From the NCBI RefSeq assembly GCF_003284895.1, contig NZ_QMDV01000001.1:895080-959079 (forward strand): a DNA stretch of 64,000 nt, in the 5' to 3' direction. Origin of the DNA: Pontibacter arcticus. GTDB lineage: Bacteria > Bacteroidota > Bacteroidia > Cytophagales > Hymenobacteraceae. Made by a program: the position numbers and the translations under genes. Each line of letters begins with the position of its first letter. Position 1 is the stretch's first letter. Under the pieces are notes generated by a model. That model made no database searches. It had not been told where the DNA came from and was given only the letters and a program-made list of their open reading frames with translations. Positions 1 to 8,179 of this stretch are shown in pieces.

Positions 1-50
1 TGCTGCAATTTATTCTTTCAGGTAAGGCTTTCTTAGATAGACCAAATAAT

Positions 51-90
51 AAAAAAGCCCCGGCAGTTTATACTTGCCGGGGCTTTTTTA
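51..90. terminator. Bidirectional hairpin terminator
   Basis: A 10-bp GC-rich stem (AGCCCCGGCA pairing with TGCCGGGGCT) has a 9-nt loop, and A6 and T6 flanks extend the pairing, so it can work in both directions. It lies 35 nt beyond the stop of the GH3 gene. The loop and stem edge contain a copy of the window-wide heptamer TATACTT. Positions 1-50 hold nothing I can assign; they may be the tail of a gene to the left. Confidence 0.85.
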
Positions 91-124
91 CTTTAACTCG
101 TCACTCAGAACGCTTAACTCAGAA

Positions 125-1645
125 CTAACTCAGTCCGTTTACCTGCATAATTTCTTCGAGGTACTCTCTGGAGTTGCTTAACCTTGGCACTTTGTTCTGC
201 CCGCCCAGCTTGCCTTTGTGGCGCAGCCAGTTTGTAAACGTGCCTGGCTGTGTGGCGTGCACGATCGGCTCCTGCAGGGCAATATCCTGCTGGCGTTTGG
301 CATCATAATCTGAGTTAATCTCCCGTAAGGTTTCATCTAATACCTGTGTGAAACGGGCCAGGTTATCTGGTGCTTTTTCAAACTCGATCAGCCACTCGTG
401 GCCACCGCGTTTGCCGCTTTCCATAAAAACGGGTGCCGCCGTAAAATTAGTGATGATAGCGCCGGTTTGCTGCGAAGCTCTGGTAATAGCCTCTTCGGCA
501 TTCTCAACAATTACTTCTTCGCCAAACGCGTTGATGAAGTGTTTTGTACGTCCGGAAATTTTAATTCTGTAAGGATCTATACTTGTAAACCGGATGGTAT
601 CGCCGATTTTGTAGCGCCACAGGCCCGCATTAGTCGAAATAACCAGTGCATAGTTCTTGCCTACTTCTACCTGGTCCAGTGTCAGGGTTGTGGGTTGCTC
701 GGCTTCAAACTGGTCCATGGGGATAAACTCGTAATAAACGCCATAATCCAGCATCAGCAACATTTCATCTTCTGTATCGCGCTGGTCCTGTATCCCGAAA
801 AAGCCTTCGGAAGCATTGTATACTTCCATATAATGCATTTTATCGGTCGGGATAATTTCTTTGAACAGTTGGCGGTACGGGCCAAAAGCTACAGCGCCGT
901 GCGTGAACAACTCCAGGTTAGGCCATACTTCGGTAATGTCTTTTTTGCCTGTAACTTCCAGAATGCGCTTAAACAAAAGGTAGGTCCAGGTGGGTACGCC
1001 GCTCATGCTGGTTACATTCTCGTTCACGGTTAGCTCCACCATCTTCTCTATCTTCTCATCCCATTTATCCATGAGCGCCACTTTTAGCGGAGGCGTACGC
1101 ATGGCTTCGGCCCAGATAGGCAGGTTCTGCATAATTACTGCCGATACATCGCCACAGGACACTTTTGCATTATACTCGCTGGGGCGATGGCTGCCGCCAA
1201 TAGAAAGGCCTTTGCCCGTAAATAGTTTGGTATCCGGGTAATTATTAACGTAGATCGACAGCATATCTTTGCCGCCTTTGTAATGGCAGTCTTCCAAGGA
1301 CTCGGGGCTTACCGGAATATACTTGCTGCGCGCATTAGTGGTACCTGATGATTTGGCATACCAGTCTATCTTCGTAGGCCAAAGTATGTTTTGCTCCCCT
1401 TTCAGGCCGCGTTCTATGTATGGAAAAAGGTCTTCGTACGTAGAAATGGGCACCCGTTCCTGAAATTCGCGCACAGAAAGGGTATCGCCGTAGCCATACT
1501 TTTTACCCCACTCTGTTCCCTTTGCTGTATGCAGCAGGTTCTGAAAAAGCTCCTGCTGTACATCATGCGGGTATTTGCGAAACAGGTCGATGTCGTGGAT
1601 CCGCTTTTTGATGACCCACGTTACGATTGAGTTTATTATTTCCAA
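125..1645 (-). CDS. GH3 (auxin-responsive promoter) family adenylating enzyme
   Basis: This 506-residue protein belongs to the GH3 branch of the adenylate-forming (ANL) superfamily. Plant members conjugate amino acids to acyl substrates, but the bacterial substrate is unknown. The ATP-binding motif SSGTT is at residues 99-103, the YNASEG motif at about 276-281, and YKIGDTIRF follows near 344, so the catalytic frame looks intact. The only usable start is TTG at 1645, because an in-frame TAG lies just upstream and no early ATG exists. In many Bacteroidota GH3 directly follows lptB; here an unknown gene and short inverted repeats separate them, which may explain the lost ATG. The family is certain, the substrate unknown. 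Confidence 0.85.
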   Translation of the reverse strand: MEIINSIVTWVIKKRIHDIDLFRKYPHDVQQELFQNLLHTAKGTEWGKKYGYGDTLSVREFQERVPISTYEDLFPYIERGLKGEQNILWPTKIDWYAKSSGTTNARSKYIPVSPESLEDCHYKGGKDMLSIYVNNYPDTKLFTGKGLSIGGSHRPSEYNAKVSCGDVSAVIMQNLPIWAEAMRTPPLKVALMDKWDEKIEKMVELTVNENVTSMSGVPTWTYLLFKRILEVTGKKDITEVWPNLELFTHGAVAFGPYRQLFKEIIPTDKMHYMEVYNASEGFFGIQDQRDTEDEMLLMLDYGVYYEFIPMDQFEAEQPTTLTLDQVEVGKNYALVISTNAGLWRYKIGDTIRFTSIDPYRIKISGRTKHFINAFGEEVIVENAEEAITRASQQTGAIITNFTAAPVFMESGKRGGHEWLIEFEKAPDNLARFTQVLDETLREINSDYDAKRQQDIALQEPIVHATQPGTFTNWLRHKGKLGGQNKVPRLSNSREYLEEIMQVNGLS

Positions 1646-1646
1646 T

Positions 1647-1680
1647 TTGATTGTTGGTTGCTAATTGTTGATTGTTTGAG
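1647..1680 (+). repeat. AT-rich short interspersed repeat (ATTGTT-type), left copy
   Basis: The tract is built from TTGATTGTTGGTTGC and TAATTGTTGATTGTTTG and sits directly before the GH3 start. A related tract in inverted orientation lies at 2408-2429, so the pair brackets the unknown gene at 1784-2344. Similar tracts recur at 60193-60275. Confidence 0.5.
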
Positions 1681-1783
1681 ATTAACTCTTCTGGTTATCG
1701 TTCATCAGTTTGATCAGGCTTTTAACCATTTTTAGCAATTTTGTAGTATACAGAGCACTATTAAAAGGAATTATGCATAATTT

Positions 1784-2344
1784 CTATTCCTCTATCAAGT
1801 TGTGAGATTCTATTGTAACAATACCTGCATCTTTGCTTTCTAATTCTTTTATCAAATCCATAAAACATTCAACAGGAGCTGTGCCAAAATCAACAGTAAA
1901 TTTTAGTATGTTTTTCGACTGCTCAGGAATTGATACACTATGAATTGCTCCCGTTAATCCTTCATTATTCATTTTAAAGGTATCCTCTTCGTCAATCCAT
2001 CTCTTTGCCCAATCTTCTATATAACTGTAATCTCCTAATTCGTCTTCTATTGTAAATTGGCAACCATGCCAGAATAATGGATAAAGCTCTACTGTAAGTT
2101 TACCATTCTCAAACACAACAGGTTCATGATTTATATAAGAATCAGGTGATAGTTCTTCAATCTTCCACTCATCATTTACCCTAATTAAGTAGTCCATTCG
2201 TGAGAGGTTAAACAGAAGCCCACTTTCTTCAGTATCAAGTTTTAAAAGAGCCTCCTTAATGCCTTCATCTCTTCCTTCGTAAAATTCTCGTAGTTGTTTA
2301 ATATATACCTCTCTATGCTTCTCTACTATCTCGTTCAATTCCAT
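1784..2344 (-). CDS. Hypothetical protein, acidic, possibly acquired
   Basis: I do not recognise this 186-residue protein. It has no signal peptide or membrane segment, is rich in Glu and Asp, and looks like a soluble cytoplasmic protein with alternating helices and strands; the tryptophans sit in short WKIEE, FWHG and IEDWAKRWI segments. Its DNA is visibly more AT-rich than lptB and GH3 on either side and uses many A/T-ending codons. It separates two genes that usually adjoin, and related short AT-rich repeats in inverted orientation flank it. This is consistent with an inserted cargo gene. An orphan immunity-type protein is conceivable but nothing in the sequence proves it. Confidence 0.6.
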   Translation of the reverse strand: MELNEIVEKHREVYIKQLREFYEGRDEGIKEALLKLDTEESGLLFNLSRMDYLIRVNDEWKIEELSPDSYINHEPVVFENGKLTVELYPLFWHGCQFTIEDELGDYSYIEDWAKRWIDEEDTFKMNNEGLTGAIHSVSIPEQSKNILKFTVDFGTAPVECFMDLIKELESKDAGIVTIESHNLIEE

Positions 2345-2407
2345 TGGTCTTTATTCATTGGTATGAAAGTGTTTTTCCTCATCCGTAAAATCCACCTACG
2401 AGAAAAA

Positions 2408-2429
2408 ACAATCAACAACCAGCAATTAG
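2408..2429 (-). repeat. AT-rich short interspersed repeat, right copy (inverted)
   Basis: The plus strand reads CAATCAACAACCAGCAATTA, whose reverse complement shares the GGTTGTTGATTGTTT pattern with the tract at 1647-1680. It ends just before the stop codon of lptB. Confidence 0.45.
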
Positions 2430-2431
2430 AA

Positions 2432-3163
2432 TCATACTTTGCGTTTGAGCTCAAAATGCTTTCCTAAGTATACGCGGCGTACTTGTTCGTCGGCGGCCAG
2501 TTCTTCAGCAGTACCGGATTTCAGAATTTTACCTTCAAAAAGCAGGTAAGCGCGGTCTGTAATCGAAAGCGTTTCGTTTACGTTGTGGTCTGTTATCAGG
2601 ATGCCGATATTTTTGCTTTTGAGCTTTGCGACGATGCTTTGGATCTCTTCCACGGCAATCGGGTCTACGCCGGCAAAAGGCTCATCCAGAAGTACAAATT
2701 TAGGGTCTACGGCCAGTGCGCGGGCTATTTCGGTACGGCGGCGCTCACCTCCCGATAATACAATTCCCTTGTTTTTACGCACATGCGTTAAAGAGAATTC
2801 TTCGAGCAATTCTTCTACTTTTTCGTGCTGCGCTTTTTTAGGTAACTTGGTCATTTCGAGCACCGAAAGTATGTTTTCCTCTACGGTAAGCTGTCTGAAA
2901 ACCGATGCTTCCTGGGCCAGATACCCTACGCCACGCTTGGCACGCTGGTACATTGGCAGCGCCGTAATATCTTCCGTATCCAGGAAAATTTTACCGCTAT
3001 TTGGTTTTACAAGCCCAACAATCATGTAAAAAGAAGTTGTTTTACCGGCACCATTCGGGCCCAGCAACCCCACTATCTCTCCCTGATTTACTTCCACGCT
3101 CACATCGTTTACCACGGAACGCGCTTTATACTTCTTAAATAAATGTTCTGCTCTTAATATCAT
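2432..3163 (-). CDS. lptB: LptB, LPS export ABC transporter ATPase
   Basis: LptB powers extraction of lipopolysaccharide from the inner membrane in the LptB2FGC complex and acts on the cytoplasmic face. The 243 residues contain Walker A GPNGAGKT (35-42), a Q-loop in YLAQEAS (81-87), the signature LSGGE (136-140), Walker B VLLDEP (D160, E161) and the switch His193. The long [10 protein letters not shown] stretch after the signature and the [11 protein letters not shown] segment are characteristic of LptB rather than of generic ABC ATPases. Length fits the family. lptC lies about 9 kb away at 11851-12387, so the Lpt genes are split but in the same neighbourhood. Confidence 0.95.
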   Translation of the reverse strand: MILRAEHLFKKYKARSVVNDVSVEVNQGEIVGLLGPNGAGKTTSFYMIVGLVKPNSGKIFLDTEDITALPMYQRAKRGVGYLAQEASVFRQLTVEENILSVLEMTKLPKKAQHEKVEELLEEFSLTHVRKNKGIVLSGGERRRTEIARALAVDPKFVLLDEPFAGVDPIAVEEIQSIVAKLKSKNIGILITDHNVNETLSITDRAYLLFEGKILKSGTAEELAADEQVRRVYLGKHFELKRKV

Positions 3164-3351
3164 CGGGGCTAATTTACATATTTAACCTGCATCCTGCAAT
3201 CACTCGTTTGTGTAGCATTTGTTATGCCAATCAAGTACAATTTTTATATTCTGATAGCATACTTCTACGATTCTGCATAAATGTTGGTAAAAGGCTTGCC
3301 TTGAAAAAATTTAATAACTATTTTGTAACTCATTCAATATAAGTTACGTAT

Positions 3352-4164
3352 ATGGCGCAATTTCTATCTTCTTTTTCACGCGCTTTGGTTTTATGTAGTG
3401 CCGTGTTCACGCTGAGCATAGCAAGTACATCTGTGGTTTCGGCCGGAGGTGCAGGTAATACTCCAAACAATTCTACTGATCTTAAAACAAACACCACAAC
3501 TACCATCAAGGGCATCGATGTATCCAGGTGGCAAAAAGAAGTGGATTGGGCCTTGGTAAAAGAGGCCGAGATCTCGTTTGCTTTTGTAAAAGCTACCCAA
3601 GCCGATTTCAGGCTGGACCCATACTTTGCGCGCAACTGGGAAGAAACAAAACGCCACGGCATTAAACGTGGTGCCTACCATTTTTACAAACCGGAAGCTC
3701 CCATACAAGGCCAGATCGACCTTTTCATCAATACGGTATCATTAGAGCCCGGCGATCTACCTCCTGTACTGGATATCGAAGTATTTGATAAAAACATAAG
3801 CTCCGAGAAAATGCGCCAGGATATTAAGCTTTGGCTTGAAGCCATTACGGCGCATTATGGCGTTAAACCCATCATTTATACGTATCAGAATTATTACCGC
3901 CGCTATTTACAGGGCCACTTCCCGGAGTATCATTTCTGGATAGCGCGTTATAGCCCGGCGCAACCTGAAGTACACCATACTGATAAATGGATGTTCTGGC
4001 AATACACTGACAGAGGAACCATAGCAGGCATTAACTCGGCTGTGGATATTAACTTTTTTGCCGGAGATTTGGATAGCCTAGGCCAGCTTTGCCTGCCGGA
4101 GTTTACTGCTTCTGATGCATTAAGCCCTTTAAAGCAATTAAAGCACATGCATCCTTTGCAATAG
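3352..4164 (+). CDS. GH25 family lysozyme, secreted
   Basis: Glycoside hydrolase family 25 enzymes cleave the MurNAc-GlcNAc bond of peptidoglycan. A signal peptide occupies about residues 1-30 (hydrophobic core LVLCSAVFTLSIAS), followed by an Asn/Thr-rich linker. The GH25 domain starts at KGIDVSRWQ, whose Asp is a catalytic-centre residue, continues through GAYHFYKP and the acidic PPVLDIE motif, and ends with the WQYTD and AVDINFF strand motifs. No cell-wall-binding repeats are present, so it is a single-domain enzyme of 270 residues. It is convergent with recJ and shares the terminator at 4181-4214. It probably acts in the periplasm or outside the cell, on own or foreign wall. Confidence 0.9.
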   Translation: MAQFLSSFSRALVLCSAVFTLSIASTSVVSAGGAGNTPNNSTDLKTNTTTTIKGIDVSRWQKEVDWALVKEAEISFAFVKATQADFRLDPYFARNWEETKRHGIKRGAYHFYKPEAPIQGQIDLFINTVSLEPGDLPPVLDIEVFDKNISSEKMRQDIKLWLEAITAHYGVKPIIYTYQNYYRRYLQGHFPEYHFWIARYSPAQPEVHHTDKWMFWQYTDRGTIAGINSAVDINFFAGDLDSLGQLCLPEFTASDALSPLKQLKHMHPLQ

Positions 4165-4180
4165 AAAGTATACATCCATA

Positions 4181-4214
4181 AAAAAAGAGGCTCCCGGTAA
4201 AGGGGCCTCTTTTT
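4181..4214. terminator. Bidirectional terminator between lysozyme and recJ
   Basis: AAAAAGAGGC pairs with GCCTCTTTTT around a short loop. A and T runs on both sides allow termination of both convergent genes. The T run reaches the recJ stop codon at 4213. Confidence 0.8.
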
Positions 4215-5919
4215 AGTTTATGCGAATATCTTTTATCCGTAACTGGAGCGTTATGTTGCCCCGGTACACGTTTTCTTCAATGGTATAGCACACATCGAAC
4301 GGGATGCCTTTAGAGATCGGTTTATAATAATCACTTAGCCCGAAACCAATCGCATCGATGCTGGAAAAGCCATCCTGTGTCAGCCTGAGTTTAAGATGCG
4401 AATCTCCTACTACGCGCAACGAGCCTGTATCATACACACACTCCGACACAAATACCGGGCGCATGTTGCCTGGGCCGAAAGGCTCCATCTGCCTTACAAT
4501 GTTATAAAAATTACGTGTTATCTGGTTTAGTTCGAGATTGCTGTCGATCTCGATCTGGGGTATTTTTTGTTCTTCCGTAATGGTATTGGTTACGTAACTT
4601 TCGAAGCGCTCCCTGAACAACGGTACATTCTCTATGGGCAGTGTAAGGCCTGCCGCATACATGTGCCCGCCAAATTGCTCCAGCAGGTCAGAGCAACTCT
4701 CGATAGCATTGTGTACGTTAAAGCCATGCACCGAACGGGCAGAGCCCGAGGCTTTCCCATTGGAATGCGTAAGTATAATAGTAGGCCGGTAATACTTTTC
4801 GATGCAGCGCGATGCCACAATCCCGATAACGCCTTTGTGCCAGGTTTCTTTGTATAGTACCGTTGAGTTGGCGTTCCGCAGAAAATCATCTGCCTCGATC
4901 ATCTGCAGCGCTTCCTTGGTAATATCAGAGTCTTTGGTGCGGCGCTCTTTATTTGATTCGTTGATGATATCGGCCATCCGGAAGGCTTCTTCCTTAGTAT
5001 CGGCCAGCAGCATCCCTACCGAGTTTTTCGCATCGCCCATACGCCCTGCAGCGTTAATGCGCGGCGCAAAACCAAACACGATGCTCGAAATATCCATATC
5101 TGTGGTGATGGCTGCCAGTTCGCGTAAGGCCTCCAAACCGGGGCGCATGGGCTGCGGGCTGTTGAGTAAACGCAGGCCATAGTACGCCAGAATGCGGTTT
5201 TCGCCGGTTATCGGTACAATATCAGCTGCTATACTTACCACCACTAAATCGAGCAGTTTGTATACCTCCTCCATATTCAGATCATTCTGAATAGAGAACG
5301 CCTGCGCCAGTTTAAATCCAACACCGCAACCCGACAGCTCTTTAAACGGATACGGACAATCTATTTGTTTCGGATCCAATACAGCTACTGCTTTCGGAAT
5401 ATCTTCGTCTGGTAAGTGGTGGTCGCAGATAATGAAGTCAATGCCTTTGGTGCTGGCGTATGCAATTTTATCCGCTGATTTAATACCACAATCCAGCGCT
5501 ACAATCAAACTAAAGCCATGCTCTGCTGCCCAGTCTATCCCTTGTGTGGAAATACCGTAGCCTTCCTTATACCTGTCCGGAATGTAGTATTCGATGCGCT
5601 CGGTATGTTGCCGCAGAAAGCTATACATTAATGCTACAGAGGTAGTACCGTCTACATCATAATCACCATACACCAATATCTTTTCAGAAGTATGCAGGGC
5701 TTCGTTCAGGCGGTTTACAGCGAGTGCCATGTCCTTCATCAGGAACGGGTCGTGCAGGGCAGTAAGGTCGGGGCGGAAAAAAGCTTTGGCTTCTTCAAAA
5801 TCACAAACGGAGCGCTGGCAAAGGATGCTGGCTAAGGTAGGGCTAATCTTCAGGCTTGTTGCCAACTGCTCTACCACCTCTGCGGGCGGCGGTTCATTAA
5901 TTACCCACCTCTTCTCCAT
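4213..5919 (-). CDS. recJ: RecJ single-stranded-DNA 5'-3' exonuclease
   Basis: RecJ resects 5' ends during RecF-pathway recombination and mismatch repair. The DHH domain shows the metal-binding motifs VYGDYDVDGT, ALDCGIKS and CDHHLPDE. The DHHA1 half carries ASGSARS and FGGHMYAAG, and the C-terminal OB-like region is present. I place the start at the ATG at 5919 (MEKRWVIN, 568 residues). The longer reading from a TTG at 5949 overlaps a TACCTTTG promoter element at 5947-5954, so that TTG would lie upstream of the transcript. A DNA partner of the same repair pathway, recF, is present at 19921. Confidence 0.95.
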   Translation of the reverse strand: MEKRWVINEPPPAEVVEQLATSLKISPTLASILCQRSVCDFEEAKAFFRPDLTALHDPFLMKDMALAVNRLNEALHTSEKILVYGDYDVDGTTSVALMYSFLRQHTERIEYYIPDRYKEGYGISTQGIDWAAEHGFSLIVALDCGIKSADKIAYASTKGIDFIICDHHLPDEDIPKAVAVLDPKQIDCPYPFKELSGCGVGFKLAQAFSIQNDLNMEEVYKLLDLVVVSIAADIVPITGENRILAYYGLRLLNSPQPMRPGLEALRELAAITTDMDISSIVFGFAPRINAAGRMGDAKNSVGMLLADTKEEAFRMADIINESNKERRTKDSDITKEALQMIEADDFLRNANSTVLYKETWHKGVIGIVASRCIEKYYRPTIILTHSNGKASGSARSVHGFNVHNAIESCSDLLEQFGGHMYAAGLTLPIENVPLFRERFESYVTNTITEEQKIPQIEIDSNLELNQITRNFYNIVRQMEPFGPGNMRPVFVSECVYDTGSLRVVGDSHLKLRLTQDGFSSIDAIGFGLSDYYKPISKGIPFDVCYTIEENVYRGNITLQLRIKDIRIN

Positions 5920-5946
5920 ATTGCTGTTTTGTTGTGTTATTACCTG

Positions 5947-5954
5947 CAAAGGTA
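5947..5954 (-). promoter_or_regulatory. Putative -7 element of the recJ promoter
   Basis: On the minus strand this reads TACCTTTG, matching the Bacteroidota -7 consensus TAnnTTTG. A TTTG lies 23 nt upstream and a TTTA 18 nt upstream as possible -33 elements. The expected transcript start is near 5940, which favours the recJ start at 5919. Confidence 0.5.
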
Positions 5955-6048
5955 GCCATTTTAAGAGGACTTTAAATCAAAGCCATACTTGGTGCAGGTT
6001 ATCCTCGGGGTATTTTTGTAATTTTGTAGGGCTACAACACAACTGAGT

Positions 6049-6159
6049 ATGAAACGATTCAGAGAGATTTTTGAAAAGTATAAAAATTATTCTTTAGACC
6101 TGATTATGTACGGGTTCTTCCTCGTATTTATACTTATCCTGTTTATTTTCTTCAGCTGA
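6049..6159 (+). CDS. Small single-pass membrane protein (36 residues)
   Basis: The open frame runs from ATG 6049 to TGA 6157-6159 and encodes 36 residues. The first half is basic and polar (MKRFREIFEKYKNY) and the second is one hydrophobic helix (LIMYGFFLVFILILFIFFS) ending at the C-terminus. This gives a cytoplasmic N-terminus and a single inner-membrane span. A TAATTTTG element at 6019-6026, 22 nt before the start, fits a Bacteroidota -7 box. The gene is divergent from recJ and no neighbour explains its job. I infer that it is real from the amphipathic-plus-TM design and the promoter; conservation has not been tested. Confidence 0.6.
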   Translation: MKRFREIFEKYKNYSLDLIMYGFFLVFILILFIFFS

Positions 6160-6184
6160 TTTAAAAGTATACTTTATACTTGCT

Positions 6185-8002
6185 TTAATTGGCTCCATCG
6201 CCACGTAGCTTCCGGAAACGCTTGCGGGCTTCGGCTGCAAAAATGCTGCCCTGGTGTTTTACCAGCAATTGGTTATAAAGCTCTTTGGCCTTATCGGGGT
6301 TGTTCAGGTTTTCTTCGTAAATAAAAGCTGCTTTGTACAAGGCATCGTCGCTTAAAATATCCTGTTGGGCCTGGATCACTTTCTCAAGCATCGCTACAGC
6401 CTGCGTAAAATCGCCGGTACGTTCATAGACGGTTGCTTTCTGAAAGTATATTTCGTCGGTCAGGCTATGGCTAGGGTATTTCTTCAACATCGCATCAAGG
6501 GCTTGCAACGCTTTTGGCAAATCATTCTGAAAGATCAACAATTCAATGGCAGCATAATCCTCCATAGCCATTGTAGAGGTATCCAGGCCAGTGTTATCGG
6601 TTATCAGTAGGCTCAGGTCCATGGCGTCGTTTGCAATTTCGCGACTGGTAGCCAGTTTCAGTATATCGAGGTGCGCCTGGGCCAGTTCGAAATCTCCTTT
6701 AAAATAGCTAAGGCGTGCATTCCGTAGCTTTGCTTCATACCCAATAGGAGTGTCTTTGTTTGTTTTCTCGACCTGCGCATATAGCAGCGTACTTTCCCAG
6801 GGTTCTTCTTTCAGCAAATAAATATCACCTAAGGTTAATTTACTTTCTGCTACCAGATCAGGGTTGGCGCGTGGCATAGCAATGGCTTCCTGCAACAGCG
6901 TAACAGCCTTTTCTTTATCATTCAGGTAAAAAGCATATAGGTTTGCCATGTGCTGCAGCACTTCCGCCGTTTGCGCCGATCGCCCTACTTCGTTCAGTAA
7001 AGCATCATAATCGGCAATCAGCGTCCTTATTTTGGCTACATCCACCGGAAAAGTATGCTGTACCTGTTCTTCGCGGGCGTTTATCAGGCGTTGGCGGGCA
7101 ATCAGGTAGTATGGCCCTTCGGGATATTCTTTGATGATGTAGTCAAACGCTTCGATAGCGCCCTGGTAATCTTTGTTCTGTGCGCTGATGGTGCCCAGTT
7201 CCATGACGCGCGTGCCGCCGCTTCGGGTACGTTTATCTACAGCACGGGCCTGCAGCAAGGCACTGTAAAAATCAAGCTGCTGCACATATAGCCAGATCAG
7301 AAGTTCGTTATAGGAAAGTTTATCGGGGTTTTGCTGCACACGAAGTATAAGTTCTTTCTCCAGCGCTTTAAAACCGGTCTCGTCGCGCAGGCTGTTCTGC
7401 AGCATATTTTGTACATAGGCCAGTTCCTGTTCATCCTGCTGCAACAGGTTTAAAGCTTCCGGAATAAGGCTGCTGTTTTTCTGGCGATAGGTATAAAGTG
7501 CGATTAAGGGGCGGTTATACTCGAGTGGGTTTTTGGTTAGTTCGCGGCTGCGTAAGTATGTTTTTTCAGCATAATCATAGAGCTGGTGCTGCATAAAAAC
7601 GCTAGCCAGGACAATTGTTTGCTCCGGCTTTAGTTGTACTATCAGTTTATCGAAATGCTTTGCAGCAGCAGCTTCATTGCCGGCAGCCTGGTACACCAAA
7701 CCCAGATCAACTTCATAGGCTACATTACCGGGGTAGCGCTTTATAGTTTTCTTGACTAATTTTTCGGCTTCTTTGTAATTGCGTTGCGCCAGCAGGGTTT
7801 TTAAATACTCGGGGTAAACAGTATCAAACAGCGGTTGCTTCTGTATCAGTTTACCGTAAATATCCTCTGCTTTGCTAAAATCGCCTTTGTTAAAATATTC
7901 TCTGGCCAGCTCCAGGTCCTGGGCCTGGGCCACAGCAACAGGTGCCGCCAAAAGTAGCAGAAGCAGCCAGCATACAGTATAAAAGCGTTTTAACGGCATC
8001 AT
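6185..8002 (-). CDS. Periplasmic tetratricopeptide-repeat protein
   Basis: A signal peptide (residues 1-28, leucine-rich core, cleavage after AQA) precedes about 570 residues of tandem TPR helices, for example ARE-YFNKGDFSKAEDIYGKL, NYKEAEKLVKK and GDFTQAVAMLEKV. No enzymatic motif is visible. Such long exported TPR proteins in Bacteroidota usually act as scaffolds in the periplasm or at the outer membrane. It lies downstream of ppiD in the same orientation, but a strong hairpin (8115-8164) separates the two, so it is probably its own transcript. An AAGTATACTT palindrome lies just upstream of the start. Confidence 0.8.
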   Translation of the reverse strand: MMPLKRFYTVCWLLLLLLAAPVAVAQAQDLELAREYFNKGDFSKAEDIYGKLIQKQPLFDTVYPEYLKTLLAQRNYKEAEKLVKKTIKRYPGNVAYEVDLGLVYQAAGNEAAAAKHFDKLIVQLKPEQTIVLASVFMQHQLYDYAEKTYLRSRELTKNPLEYNRPLIALYTYRQKNSSLIPEALNLLQQDEQELAYVQNMLQNSLRDETGFKALEKELILRVQQNPDKLSYNELLIWLYVQQLDFYSALLQARAVDKRTRSGGTRVMELGTISAQNKDYQGAIEAFDYIIKEYPEGPYYLIARQRLINAREEQVQHTFPVDVAKIRTLIADYDALLNEVGRSAQTAEVLQHMANLYAFYLNDKEKAVTLLQEAIAMPRANPDLVAESKLTLGDIYLLKEEPWESTLLYAQVEKTNKDTPIGYEAKLRNARLSYFKGDFELAQAHLDILKLATSREIANDAMDLSLLITDNTGLDTSTMAMEDYAAIELLIFQNDLPKALQALDAMLKKYPSHSLTDEIYFQKATVYERTGDFTQAVAMLEKVIQAQQDILSDDALYKAAFIYEENLNNPDKAKELYNQLLVKHQGSIFAAEARKRFRKLRGDGAN

Positions 8003-8114
8003 AATTCTTTAACGAAAGTATACTTGATTTTGCTATGAAGGATTGGGCAAATGAGCTAAAGAAAGTTAAGTTATACTTTATACTTGCCCAAGCCATACTT
8101 TACAAAGGTGCCTT

Positions 8115-8164
8115 TATAAACCAGAAGCGCCACTCTGGTTAGGGAGTGGCGCTTCTGGTTTATA
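8115..8164 (-). terminator. Long perfect hairpin downstream of ppiD
   Basis: A 21-bp perfect stem (5' arm 8115-8135, 3' arm 8144-8164) has an 8-nt loop. There is no clear U-run, so it may serve as a transcript 3' end protector as well as a terminator. It lies 16 nt after the ppiD stop. Confidence 0.7.
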
Positions 8165-8179
8165 CGTGGTGAGTTTTAC

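Noticed and set aside
1-50. Possible 3' end of a gene entering from the left
   Set aside because: All three plus-strand frames are too short to choose between; no recognisable residues.
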